From positions 434,001-498,000 of the forward strand of contig NZ_BMCT01000004.1 in assembly GCF_014635325.1 (NCBI RefSeq): 64,000 bases of DNA. The letters are read 5' to 3'. Positions 7,819 through 16,713 of this stretch are shown here, piece after piece. The notes below the pieces were generated by a model. The model searched no databases. It was not told the DNA's origin and saw only the letters and a program-made list of their open reading frames with translations. The translations under genes and the position numbers were made by a program. The stretch comes from Azorhizobium oxalatiphilum. Lineage in GTDB: Bacteria; Pseudomonadota; Alphaproteobacteria; Rhizobiales; Xanthobacteraceae. The first letter of the stretch is position 1. Every line of letters starts with the position of its first letter.

Positions 7819-8673
7819 ATGGCACACACGAACGCACCCACCGGCCGCTCCATCCCCCTCGCGGGGCGAGGCATCCGCTTGGCCTTCGTGCTGCCGGCGC
7901 TGATCCTGCTGGGCCTGTTCTTTGTGCTGCCGCTCATCTCAGTCGCCCGCGAGGCGGCGGCGGAGAATGGCGCGGCATTCGGCCGGGTGCTGCGCGATCC
8001 AGTGTTCTGGCAGGGCGTGAAGGGCAGCCTCGTGCTCGGCACGCTCGCCCCCGCCTTCTCCGTGGTGGTGGGCTTCCTCGTGGCGCTCCATCTCTCGCGC
8101 CTGTCGGAGGGCGTGAAGGCGCTGGCGCTGTTCGCCATCTCGCTGCCGCTCACCTTCTCCGGCCTCGTCATCGCCTATGGCTTCATCCTCGTTTTCGGGC
8201 GCTCCGGCTTTGTCACGCTGCTGCTGGCGAAGCTCGGCGCCGATCCGGCGGTGGTGGGCGGCTTCATCTTCTCGCCCGTGGGCCTCGGTCTCGCCTACTC
8301 CTATTATCTGATCCCGCGCGTGGTGCTGGTGATGCTGCCGGTGCTGAGCAATTTCGACCGTTCCCAGATCGCCGCTGCCCGCTCGCTGGGGGCCGGCAAC
8401 ATCACCGCGCATCTCGACGTGCTGGTGCCGCAGGTGATGCCGGCGCTCATCACCGCCTTCTGCCTGACGTCCGCGGTCGCCATCGGCGCCTATGGCACGG
8501 CGCTGGCGCTGGTGGGCACGCAGGTGAACATCCTGCCCCTCGTGCTCTATTCCAAGATTTCCGACGCCGGTTCGGACTTCCCCGCCGCCGCCGCCATCTC
8601 GCTGCTGCTCATGGGCCTGTGCTGCCTCGTGGTGGGCGTGGCCGAGCTTTTTCGGCCCCGTCGCGTCGTCTGA
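7819..8673 (+). CDS. ABC transporter permease (PotB/ThiP-type, second subunit)
   Basis: Second inner-membrane permease, 284 residues, with about six membrane spans. The first span is LAFVLPALILLGLFFVLPLI and the ATPase-coupling EAA loop is DRSQIAAARSLGAGNITAHLDVLVPQV. The start ATG at 7819 begins the polar N terminus (MAHTNAPTGRSIPLAGRG) and excludes an upstream read-through across palindromic repeats. It completes the importer with the permease at 4610, the ATPase at 5383 and the binding protein at 6459. In most relatives the two permease genes are adjacent; here they bracket the ATPase and binding-protein genes. Confidence 0.87.
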   Translation: MAHTNAPTGRSIPLAGRGIRLAFVLPALILLGLFFVLPLISVAREAAAENGAAFGRVLRDPVFWQGVKGSLVLGTLAPAFSVVVGFLVALHLSRLSEGVKALALFAISLPLTFSGLVIAYGFILVFGRSGFVTLLLAKLGADPAVVGGFIFSPVGLGLAYSYYLIPRVVLVMLPVLSNFDRSQIAAARSLGAGNITAHLDVLVPQVMPALITAFCLTSAVAIGAYGTALALVGTQVNILPLVLYSKISDAGSDFPAAAAISLLLMGLCCLVVGVAELFRPRRVV

Positions 8674-8688
8674 GGCCGCGCACGAAAA

Positions 8689-8713
8689 AGGCCGGCGGAA
8701 GCACCGCCGGCCT
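8689..8713. terminator. Bidirectional terminator between convergent operons
   Basis: A perfect 10-bp stem (AGGCCGGCGG / CCGCCGGCCT) with an AAGCA loop. On the minus strand the stem is followed by a T run (the AAAAA at 8685-8689 on the plus strand), and on the plus strand by GTTGT. It lies between the convergent permease and hydantoinase genes. Confidence 0.75.
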
Positions 8714-8732
8714 GTTGTCTGATGCGGGCCGC

Positions 8733-10286
8733 TCAGGCCGCGTCGCGCACGTCCGGCGTGGCGATGCCGCCCGCTACTCGCGCCCGCACGCGCAAGGCGT
8801 TGCCGGGCAGGTAGGCGATGGGCATGTCTTCCACGTCCACGGTCTTCAGGCTGTCGCGGTCGGCGCCCGCCGCCACCGCGCGGTCGCGAGCGATGGTGAG
8901 CGCGGCCTCGATGGCCGCATCGCGGGAGAGATCACGGAACACCTGATCGGTCTCGCCGCTCACCTGCGCTATGGCTGCGCCCACCGCATTGGCGCAATCG
9001 CCATGGGGCACGCGCACGATCTCCGAGCAGCCGGTCAGCTTCTCCGGCACCAGGAAGGCGCCGCCGCCCACCGCCAGCAAGGGCACTTCGCCCGCCTCGG
9101 TCTTCATGCGGTCCACATTGTCCTCAAGCTGGCGGCGGGCATCGTCCAGCGCCTGCTTGATGAAATCGGCGGTCAGGTGCTTCACCCGCGACCGGTCGCC
9201 GATGTCCAGCATGCCGGCCGCCACGGCGATATCGGTGGAGGTGAGCTGGGCGCCGCCGAACACGAGGGCGTCCTGCGTCAGGCGATAGCCCACGGAGAGC
9301 GGGCCGATGCGCCCCGTCACCGGGTCCACATGACTGCCGCCGCCAAGGCCGATGGAGAGCAGGTCCGGCATGCGGAACAGGGTGCGCACGCCGCCGACTT
9401 CCACCACCGAATTGGCTTCGCGCGGAAAACCGTTGCGGAGCTGCCCGATGTCAGAAGTGGTGCCGCCCACATCCACCACCATGGCGTCTTCCAGCCCGGA
9501 GAGATGGGCTGCGCCCCGCATGGAATTGGTGGCGCCCGAAGCGAAGCTCATCACCGGGAACTGCATGGCGACTTCCGCCTGCATCACCGTGCCGTCGTTC
9601 TGGGTGAGGTAGAGCGGGGCGTCGATGCCGCTGTCGGCGATGGCCTTGCGGAAGGCTGCCACCGTGGTGGTGGCGAGATCGCGCAGCCCCGCATTGAGCA
9701 GCGCCGCATTCTCCCGCTCGAGAAGGCCGATGCGGCCGAGATCGTGCGAGAGGGTGATGGCCACGTCCGGGCATTCCTCCAGCAGAATGTCCCGTGCCTG
9801 CTCCTCGCCGCTGGGATCGAGCGGGGAGAAGATGGCGGAGATGGCCACCGAGCGGATGCCCTGTTCGCGGATGCTTCTGGCCGCCGCGCGCACGCCCTTG
9901 GTGTCCAGCGGCATGAAGGGGCGGCCATCGTAATCATGCCCGCCTTCGAGCATGAAGATGTTGCCGTTCACCAGCGTGCCGAGATCGCTGGGCCAGTCGC
10001 AGAAGGGCGGCAGGGCCGCGCTCGCCGGCATGCCGAGGCGGATGGCGGCCACCTTCTGCAGATGGCGGCGCTGCACCACCGCATTGATGAAATGGGTGGT
10101 GCCGATCACCACCGCATCCACCTTGCCGCGCGTGGCGGGGTGCTCGCGCAAGGCGGCGAGGGCGTCGAGAATGCCGGTGGTCACGTCCGCCGTGGTGGCG
10201 CGCTTCACCGAATGGATGACGGTGGTGCCATCGAGGAGGACAGCGTCGGTGTTGGTGCCGCCGACGTCAATGCCGATACGACGCAT
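8733..10286 (-). CDS. Hydantoinase/oxoprolinase-family (HyuA-like) protein
   Basis: A 517-residue member of the hydantoinase A/5-oxoprolinase family, enzymes that usually open cyclic amides with ATP. The N terminus has the actin-fold phosphate motif IGIDVGGTNTDAVLLDG; a second phosphate loop is VDVGGTTSDIGQL, and LLAVGGGAFLVPEKL lies near the C terminus. The short length matches the stand-alone HyuA-like proteins paired with DUF917 proteins rather than the 700-residue HyuA. ATG 10286 is chosen because residues begin immediately with the first strand; upstream codons are the antisense-like tail of the neighbouring gene. It is last in an operon with a DUF917 gene 2 bp away, an AroM-family gene and an ABC importer. 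Confidence 0.9.
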   Translation of the reverse strand: MRRIGIDVGGTNTDAVLLDGTTVIHSVKRATTADVTTGILDALAALREHPATRGKVDAVVIGTTHFINAVVQRRHLQKVAAIRLGMPASAALPPFCDWPSDLGTLVNGNIFMLEGGHDYDGRPFMPLDTKGVRAAARSIREQGIRSVAISAIFSPLDPSGEEQARDILLEECPDVAITLSHDLGRIGLLERENAALLNAGLRDLATTTVAAFRKAIADSGIDAPLYLTQNDGTVMQAEVAMQFPVMSFASGATNSMRGAAHLSGLEDAMVVDVGGTTSDIGQLRNGFPREANSVVEVGGVRTLFRMPDLLSIGLGGGSHVDPVTGRIGPLSVGYRLTQDALVFGGAQLTSTDIAVAAGMLDIGDRSRVKHLTADFIKQALDDARRQLEDNVDRMKTEAGEVPLLAVGGGAFLVPEKLTGCSEIVRVPHGDCANAVGAAIAQVSGETDQVFRDLSRDAAIEAALTIARDRAVAAGADRDSLKTVDVEDMPIAYLPGNALRVRARVAGGIATPDVRDAA

Positions 10287-10288
10287 GC

Positions 10289-11395
10289 TCAGGCTCCCTG
10301 GCCGGCGGAGGGGAAGAGGGACTTGAACTCGAGGTCGTAGCCGAAGGCGCGTGGGCCCACGTGCTCCAGTCCCTTGGGGCTGGTGAGCAAAGCAGGGGCA
10401 GGCAAGGCGATGATGGTGACACGCTGGCCGTAGCGCACCGTCTCGGTGCCGACGCCATTGCCCGAAACGGTATCGAGCACGCAGATCAGGTCCGGCGAGG
10501 TGGCGATGGCTTCGCCGTCGCGCCAGGCCACGATCCATTCGTTCTGGAACGAGAGTTCGAGGCGGCTGCCGCGATCGTCCTCCAGCCCGTCCACCACGGC
10601 GCTGCCGCGCAGAAAACCCTCGGTGGTGCGGCGGGCCACGTCCACCACCTTGCCGGTGAACAGCTTGATGCCGCCCTCGGAGGCGAGGATGGCGGCCACT
10701 GGATCCTCATGGCGGCGGTTCGCCTCCATCACCACCTGACCGATGCGGATGGCGGCGGTGGTGGTGAAGTGGATGCCCCAATCCTTCACCTCGCGGCCCG
10801 TGCGCGGGGCCTTGGAGGTGGAGGCGATGGAGCCCATCTCCACGCAGATCTTGCGGCTCGCTCGCTCCATCCATTTCCAGCTGGGCACTTTTGTGACCAC
10901 GGCCTCAATGCCGCGCGGGTCATAGAGCGTGCAGGGATAGGGCTTCAGGTCGCCGATGGCCACCGAGGTCATCTGCGCTTCGGGGAAGGCGCGGCCCATG
11001 CAGTCGGCGTCCACCACGGGAATCCCCAGCTCGGCGGCGGCCATGAGGGCCTGCACGCCATTGCCGCCGCCGATCTCCACCGACATGACAGCGCGGAACT
11101 TGATACCGTTGATCTCTTCCTGCATGCGCACGGCGCGGGCGGTGTTGCGGCTGTCGGCGAGGCGCTCCTGCCCCACCAGCGGCGCGCCCATGTTGGACAC
11201 CACGGCCACCCAGTCGTCGTCTTCCAGATCGTGCGGCGACATGAGCTGCACGGTGCGGCCTTCGGCATAGAGGCGGCGCAGGTTCAGGAGGCCCAGATAG
11301 GGGCTGCCGCCGCCGCCGGTGCCGAGCACCCAGGCGCCGATGGCCAGCGCCTCGACTTCCTCGGCGGTGATGTCGCGAAGGGAAGGGGCGCTCAT
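10289..11395 (-). CDS. DUF917 / S-methyl-thiohydantoin desulfurase-type protein
   Basis: A 368-residue protein of the DUF917 family, now described in Pfam as S-methyl thiohydantoin desulfurase domains. The diagnostic Gly-rich stretch GAWVLGTGGGGSPYLGLL is near the N terminus, followed by MSVEIGGGNGVQALMAA and VDADCMGRAFPEAQM. Members commonly sit beside HyuA-type proteins, as here. The start overlaps the AroM stop by 4 bp (ATGA), and the end is 2 bp from the hydantoinase start, so the three are coupled. A role in handling a hydantoin- or thiohydantoin-like ring is inferred from family and pairing; the true substrate is not known. Confidence 0.88.
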   Translation of the reverse strand: MSAPSLRDITAEEVEALAIGAWVLGTGGGGSPYLGLLNLRRLYAEGRTVQLMSPHDLEDDDWVAVVSNMGAPLVGQERLADSRNTARAVRMQEEINGIKFRAVMSVEIGGGNGVQALMAAAELGIPVVDADCMGRAFPEAQMTSVAIGDLKPYPCTLYDPRGIEAVVTKVPSWKWMERASRKICVEMGSIASTSKAPRTGREVKDWGIHFTTTAAIRIGQVVMEANRRHEDPVAAILASEGGIKLFTGKVVDVARRTTEGFLRGSAVVDGLEDDRGSRLELSFQNEWIVAWRDGEAIATSPDLICVLDTVSGNGVGTETVRYGQRVTIIALPAPALLTSPKGLEHVGPRAFGYDLEFKSLFPSAGQGA

Positions 11396-12066
11396 GACAG
11401 CAGTTCCTCGACCATGCGGGCGGAGGAGGAAATGCCGAGCATCACCGGGCCCTTGTAGGTATGGCGCACGCGGGCCTTGTTGGCGCTGGAATAGCCCATG
11501 CAGTCCATGACCACGAGGTCGGGCTTCAGCGCCGCCATTTCGGCGGCGGCGGCGTCCACGGCCGCCTCGTCGGAGCCGGGCTGGAGGGTGACGCCTACCA
11601 CCTCGATGCCGGCGCGCTCCCACTTCTTGTGAATGAGCGCGCTCTGCTCGGCCAGCGGCGAGAATACGCCGAGCCGGCCCTTGGGCAGCACCGCCTCCAC
11701 CGCCTTGTGCAGCACGGCGGAGGGGAAGATCACCTTGCCGTCTTCCGGCAGGTTCGGGAACTTGCCGGTGCAGGCGAGCAGCGTCACCGCCATGCCTTCC
11801 TCGGCGAAGCGCGCGATCTGCACGGCGGCGCGGGCTTCCACCTCGGCCTTGCTGATGCGCACGGGCTCACCGCTGGGCAGCAAAGTGAAGAGGGCGTCCT
11901 TGCCGTCCCTGGGCGGGATGGTGTCGATCTCCTCGCGGGTCATGCCGTCGAGGGCGCCGCGCAGCTCGATCTCGAAATCGGGGGAGATGACGGCGGCAAT
12001 CTCGGCGACGACGGTCGGCCGGGGGCTCTGGCCGATGACGACCACACCCATACGCTTCTTGCTCAT
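11392..12066 (-). CDS. AroM-family protein, candidate racemase-like enzyme
   Basis: A 224-residue AroM-family protein; the E. coli member is TyrR-regulated but of unknown function. It starts MGVVVIGQSPRPTVVAEI, the family signature. Two conserved-looking cysteines lie at about residue 99 (LLACTGKFPN) and residue 189 (VVMDCMGYSS), about 90 residues apart, as in Asp/Glu and hydantoin racemases, which use two Cys as acid and base. Here it is embedded between an ABC importer and a DUF917/hydantoinase pair, overlapping the former's downstream gene by 4 bp. I infer a hydantoin-racemase-like role, which would be a new assignment for this family. Confidence 0.85.
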   Translation of the reverse strand: MSKKRMGVVVIGQSPRPTVVAEIAAVISPDFEIELRGALDGMTREEIDTIPPRDGKDALFTLLPSGEPVRISKAEVEARAAVQIARFAEEGMAVTLLACTGKFPNLPEDGKVIFPSAVLHKAVEAVLPKGRLGVFSPLAEQSALIHKKWERAGIEVVGVTLQPGSDEAAVDAAAAEMAALKPDLVVMDCMGYSSANKARVRHTYKGPVMLGISSSARMVEELLS

Positions 12067-12071
12067 GGTGA

Positions 12072-13136
12072 TCAGTCCTTCAGGATGACGAGATCGGCCG
12101 GGGTCCAGCCGAGGGAAACGGGGGTACCGGCGGCCAGCGGCGCGCCGCTGCCGTCATTGGGGCTCTGGGCCAGCACGTGGCGGTTGCCGGCGAGCGCGAT
12201 GCGGTAGAGCACATGGCCGCCCTGAAAATTGGCGCTCTCCACCGTGCCCTGCGCCTGCGCGCCTGCACCGCCGGGGGTGAGGCGCACCTTCTCGGGTCGC
12301 AGGCCCACGGAGATGGCGCCGGACAGGCCGTCAGCGGCGGGCAAGGCGAGGGTGAGGTGGCCATCCACGCGCAGGGCAGGGGCGCCGTCCGTGCCCACCA
12401 GTTCGCCGCGGAACAGATTGGTCTCGCCGATGAAGTCGGCCACGAAGCGGGTGGCGGGGCGATCGTAGATCTCGGTCGGCGTGCCCACCTGCTCCACCTT
12501 GCCGCGCGAGAGCACGGCGATGCGGTCGGACATGGCGAGCGCCTCCTCCTGATCGTGGGTCACGAACACGAGGGTGACGCCGAGCGTCTTCTGCAGCTGC
12601 TTCAGCTCGAACTGCATGGACTGCCGCAGCTTCTTGTCGAGCGCGCCGAGCGGCTCGTCGCACAGCAGCACGCGCGGTTCGATGACGATGGCGCGGGCGA
12701 GCGCCACGCGCTGCTGCTGGCCGCCGGAGAGCTGGCCCGGCATGCGGTCCTCGAAGCCGGTCAGCGCCACCATGGCCAGCGCCTCGTCCACCTTCTTCGC
12801 GATGGCGGCGCGGGGCATCTTGCGCATGCGCAGGCCGAAGGCGACGTTCTCGCGCACCGTGCGGTGGGGGAACAGCGCATAGTTCTGGAACACCATGCCC
12901 ATGTCGCGCTTGTGCGCCGGCACGCGGGTGATGTCCTGTCCGCCCACGCGGATGATGCCCTCGCTCGGCATCTCGAAGCCGGCGATCATGCGCAGCGTGG
13001 TGGTCTTGCCGCAGCCGGAGGGGCCGAGCAGGGAGAAGAACTCTCCCGGCTCGATGGTCATGTGGATGTCGTCGACGGCGCGCGCGGCGCCGTCATAGCT
13101 CTTGGAGACGCCGACGATCTCGATGCGCGCGCTCAT
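12072..13136 (-). CDS. ABC transporter ATP-binding protein (PotA-type)
   Basis: Cytoplasmic ATPase of 354 residues. Motifs: Walker [11 protein letters not shown]-loop [11 protein letters not shown], signature LSGGQQQR, Walker [14 protein letters not shown]-loop VTHDQEEA, then a TOBE domain ([13 protein letters not shown]). Start ATG 13136 overlaps the binding-protein stop by 4 bp; residues upstream of it are out of family. It serves the importer formed with the binding protein and two permeases upstream in the same operon. The cargo is presumably the cyclic-amide substrate handled by the AroM, DUF917 and hydantoinase genes just downstream. Confidence 0.93.
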   Translation of the reverse strand: MSARIEIVGVSKSYDGAARAVDDIHMTIEPGEFFSLLGPSGCGKTTTLRMIAGFEMPSEGIIRVGGQDITRVPAHKRDMGMVFQNYALFPHRTVRENVAFGLRMRKMPRAAIAKKVDEALAMVALTGFEDRMPGQLSGGQQQRVALARAIVIEPRVLLCDEPLGALDKKLRQSMQFELKQLQKTLGVTLVFVTHDQEEALAMSDRIAVLSRGKVEQVGTPTEIYDRPATRFVADFIGETNLFRGELVGTDGAPALRVDGHLTLALPAADGLSGAISVGLRPEKVRLTPGGAGAQAQGTVESANFQGGHVLYRIALAGNRHVLAQSPNDGSGAPLAAGTPVSLGWTPADLVILKD

Positions 13137-14194
13137 CCGCGGAAGATCCGGTTCACGCGGGTGTCGATGGCGTCCTTGTGGGCGTTGTACCACTTCCAGT
13201 CCACCTGGATCAGGCTCGCCACCTTCTCCGGCGTGGTCAGCAGGCGCGAGGCATAGGGCTCGTCCAGCTTCACCGTCTTGTTGGAGGGCGAGTACCACAC
13301 CGCCTGCGCCATCTTCTTCTGCACGTCGGGCGAGAGCATGTAATTGACGTAGGCGTTGGCCAGTTCCTTCACCTTGCTGCCGGGGGTGATGGTGAGCACC
13401 TGCTCAAGGGACAGCACGCCTTCCTTGGGCGCCACGAAGGCGGTCGGGGGCTTGTCGTCATAATAGCGGTTGACGCCGCTATCGTGCAGCACGCACATGC
13501 CGACTTCGCCGGAGAGCAGCATCTTCTCCATCGCGCCGGTGAAGTCCACGAGCTTGATCGGCTTGATCTTTTCCAGCGCCGCATAAGCGGCGTCGAGGTC
13601 GGTGGGGCCCTTGCCGTAGAGCATGCCGCAGAGCGGTACGAAGGCCTGGCCGAGGCTGTTGACCGGGATCACATAGCCGCCGCGCACGCCATTGTAGCGC
13701 GCGTCCCACAGGTCTTTCCACGAGGTCGGCGTGGGATAGTCCTTGTCGGTGCGCATGCCCAGCCCGATGGCGCTGGTGAAGATCGACACGCCGACGATCT
13801 TGTCGCTGACCGCATAGGGGTAGACGTCGGCGATGTTGGGCACCAGCTTGGCGTCGATCTTGGGCTCAACGAGGCCCATCTCCACCGCCGCCCACTGCTC
13901 GTTGGAATTGGTGTGCAGCACGTCATAGATGGGCGCGGAACGCGGGCTGGCCTGTAGCTTGGGCAGGAAGGGCAGGGCCGTATCGGTGACGACCTTGCAC
14001 TTGAACTCCTTCTCGAACGCCGGCACCACTTCGGCGCCCATCACCTGGCCCCATTTTCCGCCCCAGCCGGTGATGCGGAGCGTTGCTGCTTCCTGCGCCC
14101 GCGAGACATGCGGGGCGGCGATGGCGCCCGCCGTGAGGGCGGCACCGGCGGCGATGAACTGGCGGCGGCTGAGGGACGTCCTGTGCTCGGTCAT
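13133..14194 (-). CDS. ABC transporter substrate-binding protein with Tat-type signal (PotD-like)
   Basis: Exported binding protein of 353 residues. The N terminus has a twin-arginine pattern (SLSRRQFIAAGAALTAGAIA) ending at HVSRA, so export in folded form is likely. The mature sequence (TLRITGWGGKWGQVMGAE, then FEKEFKCKVV) is typical of PotD/spermidine-putrescine-like solute-binding proteins, a group that also binds opines and amino-acid derivatives. ATG 14194 is chosen because it places the RR motif at residues 10-11. It belongs to the IclR-headed operon for a hydantoin-like substrate. Confidence 0.9.
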   Translation of the reverse strand: MTEHRTSLSRRQFIAAGAALTAGAIAAPHVSRAQEAATLRITGWGGKWGQVMGAEVVPAFEKEFKCKVVTDTALPFLPKLQASPRSAPIYDVLHTNSNEQWAAVEMGLVEPKIDAKLVPNIADVYPYAVSDKIVGVSIFTSAIGLGMRTDKDYPTPTSWKDLWDARYNGVRGGYVIPVNSLGQAFVPLCGMLYGKGPTDLDAAYAALEKIKPIKLVDFTGAMEKMLLSGEVGMCVLHDSGVNRYYDDKPPTAFVAPKEGVLSLEQVLTITPGSKVKELANAYVNYMLSPDVQKKMAQAVWYSPSNKTVKLDEPYASRLLTTPEKVASLIQVDWKWYNAHKDAIDTRVNRIFRG

Positions 14195-14228
14195 GGCTGA
14201 AGGTTCCTGCTGGAAGGTATGTTGTTTT

Positions 14229-15026
14229 CTAAAGCTTGACGTAGGAGCGGAGGCCCACCGTGCGATCGAGGCCGATGACCACGAGCGCAGCAAGCAGGAT
14301 GGAGACGACCGAGGCGGCGCCGATGGTGCCGTCGAGGTCGTATTTCAGATAGTTGAACAGGGTGATGGGCAGGGTTTCCTGGCCCGGCGAGACGAGGAAC
14401 AGGGACACCGGGAACTGGTCGAACGACACGATGAAGGCGAAGATGCCGCCGGCGATGACGCCGGGCTTGATGAGCGGCAGCGTGACCTCGAAGAAGGTGC
14501 GCTGCGGGCTGGCGCCGAGATTGCGCGCAGCCTCTTCCAGCCTGAGGTCGAAATTGTGCAGCACCGCCAGCGTGGTGCGCACCACATAGGGCACGGTCAC
14601 GAGGCAATGGCCCACCACGAGGCCCCAGAGCGGGCGGCCCACGTCCATCAGCACATAGGTCTGGAACAGAGCGAGGCCGGTGAGGATGGCCGGCAGCATG
14701 AGCGGCGAGAGCATGATGGCGGTGATCAGCCGCGACCCCGGCACGTTTCCGCGGGCGATGCCGAGCGCGGCGCTGGCGCCAAGCACGGTGGCCGCGATGG
14801 TGGTGAGGGCGGCCACCTCAAGGCTCAGCAGCAGCGCCGACATGAACTGCGGCGAGGCGAAGAACTTGTCGAACCACTTCAGCGTCACGCCCACGGGCGG
14901 GAATTCGATATAGGGCGTGGGGTTCAGCGCGAAGACGAAGATGATGAGGATGGGCAGCAGCAGGAAGGCCAGCACCGCCCAGTTGACGGCGAGATAGAGG
15001 AAGCGGCCGACTTTCAGGGAGAGCAT
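14229..15026 (-). CDS. ABC transporter permease (PotC-type)
   Basis: Inner-membrane permease of 265 residues, about six spans, beginning with a basic start and the span LAVNWAVLAFLLLPILIIFVF. The EAA loop (LEEAARNLGASPQRTFFEVTLPLI) contacts the ATPase encoded downstream. It follows the first permease by 9 bp and precedes the binding protein by 34 bp. Together these genes make a complete polyamine/opine-type importer. Confidence 0.92.
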   Translation of the reverse strand: MLSLKVGRFLYLAVNWAVLAFLLLPILIIFVFALNPTPYIEFPPVGVTLKWFDKFFASPQFMSALLLSLEVAALTTIAATVLGASAALGIARGNVPGSRLITAIMLSPLMLPAILTGLALFQTYVLMDVGRPLWGLVVGHCLVTVPYVVRTTLAVLHNFDLRLEEAARNLGASPQRTFFEVTLPLIKPGVIAGGIFAFIVSFDQFPVSLFLVSPGQETLPITLFNYLKYDLDGTIGAASVVSILLAALVVIGLDRTVGLRSYVKL

Positions 15027-15035
15027 GGCCGGGCC

Positions 15036-15923
15036 TCAGGCAAGGTCGCGCTGGCCGCTGACGGCCGCGAGAATGTGGTTGTAGGCGAGCACGAGCACCA
15101 TGGAGAGCACCAGCAGCACCATGCCCAGCGCGGCGGCGAAGCCGATGTTGAAGTTGGCGGAAATCTGCTGGTAGATCAGGATCGGCAGGGTCATGATCTG
15201 GAACCCGCCCATCAGGATCGGCGTCACATAGGCGCTGATGGCCAGCGCGAACACCAGCAGCGAGCCGGCGAGGATGCCGGGCACGCTCAAGGGCAGCGTC
15301 ACCTCGCAGAAGGCCTTGAGCGGGCTTGCCCCGAGGTTCTGCGCCGCCTGCTCCAGCCGCTCGTCGATGCGGCCGATGACGCCGGTGAGCGTCAGGATCA
15401 TGAAGGGCAGATAGATGTGCACGAGGCCGAGCACGATGCCGAACTCGTTATACATGAGCTGCATGGGCGCAAATCCCAGCGCCTGCAGGATCTGGTTGGC
15501 GACGCCCTTGTCCGAGAGGATGGCCATCCAGGCGAAGGTGCGCACCACGATGCCGGTGAGCATGGGCATCAGCACCGCCATCAGCAGCAGGGCATGAAGT
15601 GAGCGGCTCTTCACCCGCGCCATGAGATGGGCAAGGGGATAGCCCAGCAGCAGCGCGGCGACCGTGGTGTAGAGGCCGATGCGCACCGTGGTCCACATCA
15701 CCTCGAAATAATAGGGATCGTCCAGAATGCGCTCATAATGGCGCGTGGTGGCGACGACGTTGGGCATCACCACCGGATTGCCGGTGAGGAAGCTCATCAC
15801 CGCCATGAGGCCGATGGGCAGGAAGAAGAACAGGGCGAAGAACAGCGCGCTTGGCAGCAGCGCGAGGCCCATCACATTGGCGCCAAGTCGGGGGGCACCC
15901 AATCGGGCTGATGCGCGGCTCAT
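15036..15923 (-). CDS. ABC transporter permease (PotB-type)
   Basis: Inner-membrane permease of 295 residues. The N-terminal span (LALLPSALFFALFFFLPIGL) and EAA loop (LEQAAQNLGASPLKAFCEVTLPLS) are typical of PotB. The ATG at 15923 shares one base with the IclR stop (TGATG), so translation is coupled directly to the regulator gene. A TTG one codon earlier is also in frame. It is the first structural gene of the operon. Confidence 0.92.
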   Translation of the reverse strand: MSRASARLGAPRLGANVMGLALLPSALFFALFFFLPIGLMAVMSFLTGNPVVMPNVVATTRHYERILDDPYYFEVMWTTVRIGLYTTVAALLLGYPLAHLMARVKSRSLHALLLMAVLMPMLTGIVVRTFAWMAILSDKGVANQILQALGFAPMQLMYNEFGIVLGLVHIYLPFMILTLTGVIGRIDERLEQAAQNLGASPLKAFCEVTLPLSVPGILAGSLLVFALAISAYVTPILMGGFQIMTLPILIYQQISANFNIGFAAALGMVLLVLSMVLVLAYNHILAAVSGQRDLA

Positions 15924-16693
15924 CAAGCGACCTCCAGAGCGCGGCCCCAGACCGCATCGCCGATCATGCGGCCCACCGTGCGGGCCATGGCTTCCAGTTC
16001 CCGCGCCACATGGTCCCGCTCCTCCTGCGCCGTCGCCTGGCTGGAATAGGAGACGGCGACGCCGATCATCTCTCCGGTCTCCCGCGCGCAGAGCGCAAAA
16101 CCCTGCGAGGCCACGCCGTCTATGGACTCGTTCTCCGACAGCGACTGGCCGGAGCGGCGGATCTCACCCACCCGCGCCAGCAGCTCGGTCGGGGAGTGCG
16201 GCGAGTTGGGCGGCAGGGTGGGGAAGGTGTCCGGCAGGCGCGAGAGGATTTCCGCATCCGACAGGCGGGCCAGCATGGCGCGGCCATTCGAGGTGGCGAT
16301 GGCGGAGCCGCGCTGGCCGGGCGGGCTCATCACGCGCAGCGGGTTGGAGCCCGGCACCATGCGCAGCACCATCTGGTCGCAGCCGTCCAGCATGGCGATG
16401 TAGCCGGTGTGGCCGGTGCGGGCGCACACCTCCTTCAGCTCCTTTTCGGCGCGGCCGATCAGATCATCATGGGCGCGATAGAGGCGGCCCAGCTCGAAGG
16501 TGAGGAGGCCGGGACGGTAGCGGCGCGTCACCTCGTCCTGCTCCAGCAGCTGTGCCTCCTTCAAGGCGCGCAGCATGCGGGACGTGGAGCTTTTCGGCAG
16601 GCCGGTCGCCGCCATCACCTCGGCGAAGCTCAGCTCGGGCCGGGCCTCGGAGAAGCAGCGCAGGACATCGACGGCGGTGCCAAGGGCGCTCAT
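15923..16693 (-). CDS. IclR-family transcriptional regulator
   Basis: A 256-residue regulator. The N-terminal winged helix-turn-helix covers LSFAEVMAATGLPKSSTSRMLRAL, and the C-terminal IclR ligand domain includes AIATSNGRAMLARLSDAEI and VASQGFALCARETGEM. ATG 16693 is supported by AGGAGG 11 bases upstream and by domain position. It is the promoter-proximal gene of the ABC/AroM/DUF917/hydantoinase operon and overlaps the first permease gene, so it is autoregulated with it. Upstream lie overlapping dyads typical of IclR operators. It may also act on the divergent iminopeptidase-like gene. Confidence 0.92.
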   Translation of the reverse strand: MSALGTAVDVLRCFSEARPELSFAEVMAATGLPKSSTSRMLRALKEAQLLEQDEVTRRYRPGLLTFELGRLYRAHDDLIGRAEKELKEVCARTGHTGYIAMLDGCDQMVLRMVPGSNPLRVMSPPGQRGSAIATSNGRAMLARLSDAEILSRLPDTFPTLPPNSPHSPTELLARVGEIRRSGQSLSENESIDGVASQGFALCARETGEMIGVAVSYSSQATAQEERDHVARELEAMARTVGRMIGDAVWGRALEVA

Positions 16694-16713
16694 GGAAGTC
16701 AGAACCTCCTCAA

